A DNA stretch of 64,000 nucleotides from DATKDF01 sp963752045 (lineage in GTDB: Bacteria > Acidobacteriota > Vicinamibacteria > Vicinamibacterales > SCN-69-37), in the NCBI GenBank assembly GCA_963752045.1, contig CAVVWN010000012.1, forward strand, positions 96,005-160,004, in the 5' to 3' direction. How positions within the stretch are numbered: the stretch's first letter is position 1; every line of letters begins with the position of its first letter. A program made the position numbers and the translations under genes. The notes under the pieces were generated by a model. It saw only the letters and a list, made by a program, of their open reading frames with translations, was not told the origin of the DNA and ran no database searches. Shown here piece after piece: positions 1 to 6,616 of this stretch.

Positions 1-523
1 TGATGCGTCCGACCGTACCGGTACGTGCCGCCGGCCGGCTGCCGGGCGGTCCGGCCAGCGCGGCGCCGTAGGCCAGCATGAAGGCCGTCACGAGCGCGAC
101 GAGAAAGCCGAGTGAGACGAACGTGACCAGACCGGACACGCTGCCGACGGCAAAACTGAAGATGCTGGCCGGATCGATGACGTCGCGGAAGGCCGCCGTC
201 TCGACGCCGCGTGCGCGAAGCCACCCGAGCACGCCGTCGTAACTGCTGAGGAACTGCTGCTGGTAGGCGGGCGCGGCGGCGACGAATTCGCGAATGGCCG
301 CGGCAATCAGCGCGCCGGGGCCGGACACAGCCGCCAGGATGCCCATTACCGTCAACGTGATGGCGAGCGCGGTCGGCACGCGGTGCGCCCGGAGCCACTG
401 CACCAGCGGAAAACACACGACCGCGATGAAGAGCGCGATGACCAGCGGAATCAGGAGCGGCGCCGCGGTCTTGAGACCGGCCGCGATGACGACGAGGCAC
501 GCGGCACCGACGAGCACCCGCAT
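1..523 (-). CDS. AI-2E family transporter, N-terminal part (runs off window start)
   Basis: I translated the minus strand from the ATG whose complement is at 521-523; the frame stays open to base 1, so about 174 codons are present and the C-terminus is missing. The N-terminus is a strong hydrophobic pair of helices (AACLVVIAAGLKTAAPLLIP, then VIALFIAVVCFPLVQWL), a basic turn (RAHRVP) and a third helix (ALAITLTVMGILA). This is followed by an amphipathic stretch and another hydrophobic segment (SLGFLVALVTAFMLAYG). This order is typical of PF01594 (AI-2E transporter / PerM) inner-membrane permeases. It lies 41 nt downstream of the NTF2-like gene on the same strand and may belong to that operon. 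The last residues before the edge (GPPGSRPAARTG) fit the family poorly, so a frameshift near the edge is possible. Substrate unknown. Confidence 0.7.
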   Translation of the reverse strand, partial: MRVLVGAACLVVIAAGLKTAAPLLIPLVIALFIAVVCFPLVQWLRAHRVPTALAITLTVMGILAAVSGPGALIAAAIREFVAAAPAYQQQFLSSYDGVLGWLRARGVETAAFRDVIDPASIFSFAVGSVSGLVTFVSLGFLVALVTAFMLAYGAALAGPPGSRPAARTGTVGRI

Positions 524-564
524 GCCCCCATCTTAGCGGTTTGAAGCCCCGGCCGCCGTTGCGG

Positions 565-1452
565 TCAGGACACTGGCTTGTTCGTCTCGAAGACGATGCG
601 CCACCGGCCGGTCACGTCGCGGGCCCACACGCGCACCCACGTGCCGTGCTCAGGCCCGGCAGGCGTCCGCGCGTCGTACCCGCCGGCGGCGACGGCGAGG
701 TCGTTCGAGGCGGCGCGCTCGATGCGCACGACGTGGAACGTCACGTCGGACCAGGCCTCGGCGGCCCAGGCTTCCGCGCCCTCCCGGCCCGTGACGGGCA
801 TGCGTCCCTGGCGGTGGATGCGGACCGAATCGGACCAGCGGCCGCGCCACTCGGTGCCGCCCGCAGCAATTGCGGCTTCGGCGGCCTCGGGCGTCTCGGC
901 GGCCGATCCGCCCGAACCGCCCGTCGGTGCCGGCGCGGCCAGAAACTCGCTGGCATCGCGCCAGACCCCGGGCAACTCGATGCCTTCATCGAGCCAGACT
1001 CGCCAGGTGCCGTCAGGCTGCCGCTTCCAGACGCTGAAGTACGCGCCCTGTCCGAGCACATCGTTCGCGAGCCGATTGGCGACGACGTACGGGCCGGTCA
1101 GCCAGCCGAGCGTGCCGTCTTCCGAGATCTGGCCGGCGTGCGGATTCCACATGAGTGCCGCGCCGAGCGGAAGCGGCGCGAGCGGCCCCTTCGCGAGCGC
1201 GTCGACGGCGCCGACAAGCCCGATCTCGGCGCCGGATTTGCCGGCCTCGAACTGCACGGCGTCGGCGGCGAAGAAGGTCAAGAAGCCGTCGCGCACGCCA
1301 AGTTCGGCCGTCGCGGCGGCAAACGCGCGCTCGGTGGCCACCATCCGCTGGAGCGCGTGCGGGTCCTGCTCGGCGGCGGCCAGAGCCCCCGCACCCACGA
1401 GCAGCACGGCGGCGAGCGCGCCCGGGCGCGGCGTCCATCCGATCGACGTCAT
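565..1452 (-). CDS. Exported protein with two NTF2/SnoaL-like (DUF4440-type) halves
   Basis: 295 aa. The N-terminus is a signal peptide (LAAVLLVGAGALAAAEQ) followed by a DUF4440/SnoaL-like domain: ERAFAAATAELGVRDGFLTF, then a GPYVVANR strand and WRVWLDEGIELPG. A Gly/Ala-rich linker near residue 175 leads to a second NTF2-like half ending in the characteristic WVRVWARDVTGRWRIVFE. The fold usually forms a small cone-shaped pocket used as a ketosteroid-isomerase-type enzyme or ligand-binding scaffold; nothing fixes a reaction here. The start ATG overlaps the histidine kinase stop (ATGA at 1449-1452), so it is translationally coupled to the two-component system and could be its sensory or output partner. 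That link is an inference from gene order. Confidence 0.75.
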   Translation of the reverse strand: MTSIGWTPRPGALAAVLLVGAGALAAAEQDPHALQRMVATERAFAAATAELGVRDGFLTFFAADAVQFEAGKSGAEIGLVGAVDALAKGPLAPLPLGAALMWNPHAGQISEDGTLGWLTGPYVVANRLANDVLGQGAYFSVWKRQPDGTWRVWLDEGIELPGVWRDASEFLAAPAPTGGSGGSAAETPEAAEAAIAAGGTEWRGRWSDSVRIHRQGRMPVTGREGAEAWAAEAWSDVTFHVVRIERAASNDLAVAAGGYDARTPAGPEHGTWVRVWARDVTGRWRIVFETNKPVS

Positions 1453-2816
1453 GATTCCGTCCCTCCTGCGCCCTTGAGCGGCAGCCGCAACGTGGCCCGG
1501 CAGCCGGATCGATCCGTACGGTTCTCGAGGGCGATCATGCCACCGTGCGCTTCGGCAATCTGCCGGCTCAGGGCCAGCCCGATGCCCGATCCCTGCGGTT
1601 TGGTGGTGAAGAAGGGCACGAAGAGGTTGGACGTGTCGGGCAGGCCCTTCCCCTCGTCCTCGATGACAAGCTCGAACCAGCCGTGGACGACGTGCCAGCT
1701 GATGGTGACGCCGCCCGACGTCTCGAGTGCCGCGTCGACCGCGTTGCGCAGCACGTTGATCACGAGCTGTTCGAGCTGATCGGAGTCGGCGATCACGTCG
1801 ACGGACTCGGAGCTGGCGACGACGACGGGCAGGCGCTTTTCGAGCTCGACGATCCGATGGACGAGCGCGAGCACGTTCGTGGGCCGCGGCTTCGGCTTCG
1901 GCAGGCGCGCAAGCTGCGCGTAAGCGCGCAGGAACCGGCCGAGCGCGCCGGAGCGCTCCTCGATGAGCGACAGGCCCTGGCTGACCTCGTCGCTGCGCTC
2001 GAAGCCGCCGGCCCGGTCGACCATGCGCCGGAGCGAATGCGCGATGGACTTGATGGGCGTGAGGGAGTTGTTGATCTCGTGCGACAGGACGCGCACGATG
2101 CGCTGCCAGGCGGCCTGCTCTTCTTCACGCAGCGCCTGGCTCAGGTCCGCGAGCACGACGAGCTGGTGCGGCCGGCCGTCGCGGTAGAAGAGCGCCCGCC
2201 GCATCTCGTAGCGGCCGCGCCGCCCGCCGAACACGCGGTCGACGAGCCGGCGTGAGGCGCCCGACAGAAACTCGTCGAAGCCGAGCGCCGACGCTGGCTG
2301 CCCCACCATCTCTTCGCCGGGCCGGCCGAGCAGTTGCTCGCCGGCCTTGTTGACGAGGAGCAGTTTGTTGGCGGGGTCGAAGGCATAGACCGCCACCAGA
2401 ATCTCCTCCATGACATGCGTGAGGAGCACCGTGGACTCGACCGCCTCGGTCCGCTGGCGCTGCAGCGTGGAGCCGAGGTCGTTGACCTCGCGCATGACGC
2501 CCGCCATCGAGCTTCCGCTCCTCGCGCTCAGGCCCCGAATCGAGTAGTCGCCCTCGCGCAGCGCGCCGAGCAGGTTCGCCACGAGATTGAGCGACCGGGT
2601 GGCCGTCTGGCGGGCGGCCGACGCCGAGAGCAGCCAGCCACCGACCACGACGATGGCGAGCGTCCAGCGGACTTCGGGCTGGAACGGCTGGGTCCAGAGG
2701 AAGTAGGCCGCGACGAGCACGGCCGGCAGCGCGCCCGCGATCGCGAGCCACGTGATCGTGCCCTCGAGGTTGCGCGCGCGCGGCGCGCCCCGGCGTGTGG
2801 GCAGCGGCTCGGTCAC
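1449..2816 (-). CDS. Membrane sensor histidine kinase, NtrY-like
   Basis: 455 aa. Two transmembrane helices (about residues 22-42 and 50-68) are followed by a HAMP-like linker, a PAS domain (about 120-220; DPANKLLLVNKAGEQLLGRP) and a DHp domain with the phospho-acceptor H-box RVLSHEINNSLTPI near residue 250. The HATPase domain shows the N-box NVLRNAVDAAL, G1 EDEGKGLP, F-box FVPFFTTKP and G2 GSGIGLALSRQIAEAHGG. The architecture matches NtrY/NtrB-type kinases that work with sigma-54 activators. The GTG start overlaps the TGA of the upstream regulator gene (GTGA, 2813-2816), so the pair is co-translated. The kinase should autophosphorylate and pass phosphate to that regulator. There is no sizeable periplasmic sensor domain, so the signal is probably sensed in the membrane or by PAS. 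Confidence 0.92.
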   Translation of the reverse strand: MTEPLPTRRGAPRARNLEGTITWLAIAGALPAVLVAAYFLWTQPFQPEVRWTLAIVVVGGWLLSASAARQTATRSLNLVANLLGALREGDYSIRGLSARSGSSMAGVMREVNDLGSTLQRQRTEAVESTVLLTHVMEEILVAVYAFDPANKLLLVNKAGEQLLGRPGEEMVGQPASALGFDEFLSGASRRLVDRVFGGRRGRYEMRRALFYRDGRPHQLVVLADLSQALREEEQAAWQRIVRVLSHEINNSLTPIKSIAHSLRRMVDRAGGFERSDEVSQGLSLIEERSGALGRFLRAYAQLARLPKPKPRPTNVLALVHRIVELEKRLPVVVASSESVDVIADSDQLEQLVINVLRNAVDAALETSGGVTISWHVVHGWFELVIEDEGKGLPDTSNLFVPFFTTKPQGSGIGLALSRQIAEAHGGMIALENRTDRSGCRATLRLPLKGAGGTES

Positions 2817-4177
2817 AATCCGTACTGCTGGATGCGGCGGTAGAGCGCGCTCCGGCTCATGCCGAGCTGCTCGGCTGCCTTGCGGACGTCGCCGGCATGG
2901 CGGGTCAGCACCTTCTGAATGAAGATCTTCTCAGCCTGCTCGAGCGTCATCTCCTCGGCGGCTGACGGCGGGCCGGCCGGCGAGTCGAGGCCCAGATCCT
3001 TCGCGGTAATCGTCTCGCCGGTCGCCATGAGCACGGCCCGCTCGATGGCGTGCCCGAGCTCGCGGACGTTGCCGGGCCACTGGTGCGCGGCGATCGCCTG
3101 CGTGGCCGACCGGTCGAACCCGGCGAACCGCCGCCGGTACTTGGCCGCATACCGCGCGAGGTAGTGGTCGGCGAGCGGCGGGATGTCCGGCCGCCGATCG
3201 CGAAGCGGCGGCAGGTGAATGACGACCGTGTTGAGTCGATAGAGCAGGTCCTCGCGAAAGCGGCCTGCGGCGATTTCGGCGGGAAGATCCGCGTTGGTCG
3301 CCGAGAGCACGCGCACGTTGACGAACGTCACCCGTGAAGACCCGACACGCTGGACCTCGCCCGTCTGCAGCACCCGCAACAGCTTCGGCTGGAGCTTCAC
3401 CGGCATGTTGGCGATCTCGTCGAGGAAGAGCGTGCCTTCGTCGGCCAGCTCGAAGCAGCCGATGCGGTCCGTGCGGGCGTCGGTGAACGCGCCCTTGACG
3501 TGGCCGAAGAGCTCGGATTCGGCCACGCCCTCGGAGAGCCCGCCGGCGTTCATCGTGACGAGCGCCTTGGCGGCGCGCGTCGACAGGCGGTGCAGCAGGC
3601 TGGCGACGACCTCCTTGCCCGTGCCGTGCTCGCCGGTGATGAGCACCGCGGCGTCCGACGGCGCCACGCGCTCGATCGTCTCGCGCACGGCGCGCATCGC
3701 CGGGGCCTCGGCGATGAAGATGGGCAGGTCGCGTCGCTGCAGTCGCGAGTTCTGTTCCTGCAGGCGCCGGCTGCTTCTGAGCGCGCGCCGAAGCTCGAGC
3801 TGCGTCTGCACCGCCGCGATGAGCTTCTCGTCGTCCCAGGGCTTCTCGATGTAGTCGCGCGCGCCCCGCCGCATCGCTTCGACCGCGCCGGCCACGCTGC
3901 CCCACCCCGTCATGACGAGGACCGGCAGCGTGGGATCGATGGCCGCCATGCGCTCGAGCAACTCAAATCCTTCCTGGCCGGACGTCGTGTCGCGCGTGTA
4001 GTTCAAGTCGATGATGGCGACGTCGTAGTCAGACTGCTCGAGCGCCGCCACCAGCTCTCGCGGCGAGGTCGCCGTCGCCACGTCGAAGCCCTCTCCGCCG
4101 AGGAGCAACCGGATGGCGTCCAGGATGTTCGCCTGATCGTCGGCGACGATGACGCGACCGGATGAGGACGGATTCAC
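2813..4177 (-). CDS. Sigma-54-dependent response regulator, NtrC/NtrX family
   Basis: 454 aa from the GTG at 4177, chosen because GGAG lies 9 nt upstream and the receiver begins right after it; in-frame TTG (4243) and GTG (4192) starts are possible. Receiver domain at residues 1-125 (VADDQAN acid pocket; phospho-Asp in IIDLNYTRDTTSG; MTGWGS; EKPWDDEK). AAA+ domain at about 150-390 with Walker A GEHGTGKE, Walker B GTLFLDEI and sensor RFREDLLYRLN. Fis-type HTH at the end (RHAGDVRKAAEQLGMSRSAL). The sigma-54 contact loop reads GAFTDA instead of the canonical GAFTGA, an Asp for Gly change that should be kept in mind. It forms an operon with the kinase and lies opposite the PP2C gene that carries a perfect sigma-54 promoter, so that gene is its most likely target. 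Confidence 0.92.
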   Translation of the reverse strand: MNPSSSGRVIVADDQANILDAIRLLLGGEGFDVATATSPRELVAALEQSDYDVAIIDLNYTRDTTSGQEGFELLERMAAIDPTLPVLVMTGWGSVAGAVEAMRRGARDYIEKPWDDEKLIAAVQTQLELRRALRSSRRLQEQNSRLQRRDLPIFIAEAPAMRAVRETIERVAPSDAAVLITGEHGTGKEVVASLLHRLSTRAAKALVTMNAGGLSEGVAESELFGHVKGAFTDARTDRIGCFELADEGTLFLDEIANMPVKLQPKLLRVLQTGEVQRVGSSRVTFVNVRVLSATNADLPAEIAAGRFREDLLYRLNTVVIHLPPLRDRRPDIPPLADHYLARYAAKYRRRFAGFDRSATQAIAAHQWPGNVRELGHAIERAVLMATGETITAKDLGLDSPAGPPSAAEEMTLEQAEKIFIQKVLTRHAGDVRKAAEQLGMSRSALYRRIQQYGL

Positions 4178-4304
4178 GCGTGTAGGCTCCACTCGTCTGT
4201 GACGGCCGGCCGGACCCGGATTCCAGGTTCCGCAATCCGGCAATCCCGGAAGTGGGAATTATGGCCGGTTCAGGGCCGGTTCCGCACGACCGTGCATGAC
4301 TCAA

Positions 4305-4319
4305 GGAAAAGCCGTGCCA
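4305..4319 (-). promoter_or_regulatory. Possible sigma-54 promoter for the NtrC-family gene (one mismatch)
   Basis: On the minus strand the sequence reads TGGCACG-GCTT-TTCC. The -24 element is perfect and the spacing is right, but the -12 GC is CC. It lies about 130 bp upstream of the chosen GTG and is divergent from the perfect promoter at 4400-4415. If real, the regulator would be autoregulated. Confidence 0.35.
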
Positions 4320-4399
4320 GAGGCGGCACCGCCAGACAGGCGGCGATCCGGGTGACCGGCCGGTGGCGGCCGGCCAGGGCGAGCCGGCGGCCGACACGG

Positions 4400-4415
4400 T
4401 GGCACGGGCCTTGCG
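4400..4415 (+). promoter_or_regulatory. Sigma-54 (-24/-12) promoter
   Basis: The sequence is TGGCACG (4400-4406), four bases, then TTGCG (4411-4415). GG at 4401-4402 and GC at 4413-4414 are separated by exactly 10 bp, matching the TGGCACG-N4-TTGCW consensus. Transcription should start near 4425, about 58 nt before the ATG at 4483. The divergent neighbour encodes a sigma-54 activator. Activator sites could lie in 4200-4390, where an imperfect dyad CAATCCC/GGGAATT occurs at 4241-4260. Confidence 0.8.
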
Positions 4416-4482
4416 ATGTTCGAAGGGACGCGCTGTGGCGGCACGCTTCGACGGCCGCGGCAGCCGACTGGCCGGACCCAGC

Positions 4483-5610
4483 ATGCAAACCGCCCGTGTT
4501 CTCGTTGCCGACGATCAGACCGACATCCTCCAGGCGCTGCGCCTGCTTCTGTCCGATGCGGGATTCGAGACGGATCTCGTCAGCTCGATCGACGGCGTCC
4601 TCGACCAGGTTCGCACCCGGCCCTACGACCTGCTCCTCATGGACCTCAACTACACACGCGATACCACATCGGGTCGCGAAGGGCTCGAGCTGATGGAGCG
4701 CGTGCGCGCCTGCGACGCGACGCTGCCGATTGTCGTGATGACCGGCTGGGGCAGCATCGACACGGCCGTCGAGGCGATGCGCCGCGGCGCCCGCAGCTTC
4801 GTGCAGAAGCCGTGGGACGACGGCACGCTCCTCGAGATCGTGCAGCGCGAGGTCGACGACGGCGTGGCCGTTCGGCGCCGGGACGCGAGGCTTGCGCGCG
4901 AGCTCGAAGACGCCAGGGCAATCCAGAGCGCGCTTCTGCCGTCGCGGATGCCGGACGTCCGCGGCGCCGATGTGGCCGCGCGCTGGATGCCGGCGTCGGG
5001 CATCGGCGGCGACTGCTACGACCTCATTCGGTTCAGCGACACGCGCCTCGCGCTCTCGATCGCCGACGTGGCGGGCAAGGGCATGCCGGCGGCCCTGCTC
5101 ATGTCGAGCCTGCAGGCGTCGGTGCGGGCCTTCGCCACCGAATCGGCGGTGCCGGACGAGGTGGCCGCCCGCGTCAATCGCCTGCTCTGCCAGAACATCG
5201 CCGCGGGCAAGTTCGTGACCTTCTGCTACACGGTGGTCGACACGGCGGCGCGCACGGTCACGTTCGCCAATGCCGGGCACAATCCCCCGATCCTGATGCG
5301 CCGGAACGGCGAGGTCGAGCGGCTCGAACCGACGGGCCTCGTGCTTGGCGTGGCGCCGGACTGGACCTACGAGACCGGCCATCGGCCGCTCGAGCCCGGC
5401 GATCGCCTGATCTGCTACACCGACGGCATCACCGAAGCCAATGCCCCGTCGGGCGAGGAGTTCGGCGAGGCGCGTCTCATCGAGGTGCTTGCCTCGCGCG
5501 GGAACGCGCCGGCCGCCGACCTGGCTGCGGCCGTCTCGGACGCCGCGGCCACCTGGGCCGGAGGCGCCACGCAGGACGACGCCACGCTCATCGCGCTCGT
5601 CGTCCGATAG
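4483..5610 (+). CDS. Receiver-PP2C (RsbU/SpoIIE-type) Ser/Thr phosphatase
   Basis: 375 aa from the ATG at 4483; the frame is open further upstream, but the receiver domain starts right here. Residues 1-120 are a receiver (VLVADDQTDILQ; phospho-Asp in LLMDLNYTRDTTSG; MTGWGS; QKPWDDG) closely resembling that of the divergent NtrC-type regulator, so the two probably arose by duplication. A short coiled linker (ARELEDARAIQSALLPSRMP) leads to a SpoIIE/PP2C domain with the metal-binding motifs GIGGDCYD, IADVAGKGMPAALLMS, NAGHNPP, CYTDGITEA and the terminal QDDATLI. Such proteins dephosphorylate anti-anti-sigma factors in partner-switching. No RsbV/RsbW homologue is in this window, so the target is elsewhere. 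Expression is predicted to be sigma-54 dependent. Confidence 0.9.
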   Translation: MQTARVLVADDQTDILQALRLLLSDAGFETDLVSSIDGVLDQVRTRPYDLLLMDLNYTRDTTSGREGLELMERVRACDATLPIVVMTGWGSIDTAVEAMRRGARSFVQKPWDDGTLLEIVQREVDDGVAVRRRDARLARELEDARAIQSALLPSRMPDVRGADVAARWMPASGIGGDCYDLIRFSDTRLALSIADVAGKGMPAALLMSSLQASVRAFATESAVPDEVAARVNRLLCQNIAAGKFVTFCYTVVDTAARTVTFANAGHNPPILMRRNGEVERLEPTGLVLGVAPDWTYETGHRPLEPGDRLICYTDGITEANAPSGEEFGEARLIEVLASRGNAPAADLAAAVSDAAATWAGGATQDDATLIALVVR

Positions 5611-5628
5611 CACCACGCGCGGGGCGGC

Positions 5629-5634
5629 TATAAT
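5629..5634 (+). promoter_or_regulatory. -10 element (TATAAT) for the methyltransferase gene
   Basis: A perfect TATAAT in the context GGCTATAATCGG lies 44 bp before the ATG at 5678. No convincing -35 is seen at the usual spacing. An A/G-rich ribosome binding site (AGGAAAGGAA, 5661-5670) follows. Confidence 0.55.
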
Positions 5635-5677
5635 CGGCCGAGGAACCCGACGACCTCCACAGGAAAGGAACCTGCAG

Positions 5678-6244
5678 ATGCGCAAGCTCACGCTCGTCAC
5701 CGCTCTTGCCGTCGTGTCGGCCGGCTGGGTAATGGCCGCCGCGCCATCGGCCCTCGACCAGACACAGACAACGCCGCAGTTGCGGCGCCCCGACGTCATC
5801 TTCGTGCCGACGCAGGACATCACCGTCGAGGGCATGCTCGACCTGGCGGGGGTCGGCCCGAACGACGTGGTGTACGACCTGGGATGCGGCGACGGCAAGA
5901 TCGTGATCGCGGCCGCGAAGCGTGGCGCGCGTGCGGTGGGCGTCGATATCGACCCGCAGCGGGTGAAGGAAGCCACGGCGAACGTGCGCGCGGCCGGCGT
6001 CGAGGACAAGGTGACCATCATCCACGGCGACATTTTCGACCCCGAGCTCAAGATCAGCGACGCGACCGTGGTGACCCTGTACCTGCTGCAGTCCCTCAAC
6101 GAGAAACTGAGGCCGCGCCTGCAGAAGGAACTGCGCCCGGGCACGCGCGTCGTGTCGAACACGTTTTCGATGGGCGACGACTGGCCCCACGAGAAGATGG
6201 TGCAGCCGGGCTACCAGCCGATCTATCTCTGGACGATTAAATAA
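5678..6244 (+). CDS. Exported class I SAM-dependent methyltransferase-like protein
   Basis: 188 aa from the ATG at 5678, 7 nt after AGGAAAGGAA. It opens with a signal peptide (LTLVTALAVVSAGWVMAAAP) and continues with a compact Rossmann methyltransferase: motif I VVYDLGCGDGKIVIAAAKRG, motif II acidic residue in AVGVDIDPQRV, motif III IIHGDIFD and motif IV region TVVTLYLLQSLNEKLRP. Little follows beyond the core (NTFSMGDDWPHEK, YLWTIK). All the SAM-binding motifs look intact, which is unexpected for a protein apparently sent to the periplasm, where SAM is not known to be supplied. Alternatives are an uncleaved membrane anchor facing the cytoplasm or a ligand-binding role. It has its own TATAAT promoter and is followed 4 nt after its stop by a GC-rich repeat array. 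Confidence 0.82.
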   Translation: MRKLTLVTALAVVSAGWVMAAAPSALDQTQTTPQLRRPDVIFVPTQDITVEGMLDLAGVGPNDVVYDLGCGDGKIVIAAAKRGARAVGVDIDPQRVKEATANVRAAGVEDKVTIIHGDIFDPELKISDATVVTLYLLQSLNEKLRPRLQKELRPGTRVVSNTFSMGDDWPHEKMVQPGYQPIYLWTIK

Positions 6245-6248
6245 CACC

Positions 6249-6487
6249 GGGTGCGACCGGGTGCGTCGGGTGCGACCGGGTGCGTCAGGTGCGCGGGTGC
6301 GTCAGGGTGCGTCGGGTGCGACGAGGTGCGCCAGGGTGCACCCGCCGCACCGTGACGCACCCGACGCACCCGGTCGCACCCGACGCACCCCGACGCACCC
6401 GACGCACCCCGCCGCACCCCGCCGCACCCCGCCGCACCCCGCCGCACCCCGTCGCACCCGCCGCACCCGCCGCACCCGCCGCACCCG
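6249..6487. repeat. GGGTGCG-word array that flips strand to form a large inverted structure
   Basis: From 6249 to about 6340 the plus strand repeats GGGTGCGAC/GGGTGCGTC with a 9-10 bp period. From about 6341 to 6487 it repeats the reverse complement (CGCACCC with GAC or GCC). The two halves could pair as a long imperfect hairpin in DNA or RNA. It starts 4 nt after the methyltransferase stop and ends at a candidate -10 element. No gene is supported here. Confidence 0.85.
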
Positions 6488-6496
6488 TGCTAGTCT
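6488..6496 (+). promoter_or_regulatory. Extended -10 candidate (TGC-TAGTCT) for the APC transporter
   Basis: TGCTAGTCT follows the repeat array directly; a start site would fall near 6503, just before a GTG at 6505. That GTG is one base out of frame with the transporter ORF (see the transporter entry). Similar TGC-TAnnnT words precede other genes in this window. Confidence 0.4.
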
Positions 6497-6616
6497 GACG
6501 CTTCGTGGCCTCACCCCGCGGCACCGCGCCGTCCCGACTCAGCCGGTGGTTTCTCTCTGATTCTCGCCGAAACCGGAGCCCAGGCACGGCCGCACACCGC
6601 GCCGTGGTGGCAGGTC

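Noticed and set aside
541..1779. Long plus-strand open frames opposite the NTF2-like and kinase genes (also 4270-6162 minus, 9808-12429 plus, 12883-15339 plus, 43973-45943 plus, 46960-49080 plus)
   Set aside because: High GC content leaves long stop-free antisense frames. Their products are Arg/Ala/Gly-rich without domains, while the opposite strand encodes complete recognised proteins.
4363..4482. N-terminal extension of the PP2C protein to 4363
   Set aside because: It would include the sigma-54 promoter in the coding region, and the extra 40 residues have no family match.
6261..6587. Open frames in the GGGTGCG array
   Set aside because: Low-complexity products rich in Arg, Thr, His and Pro that merely reflect the repeat word in each frame.
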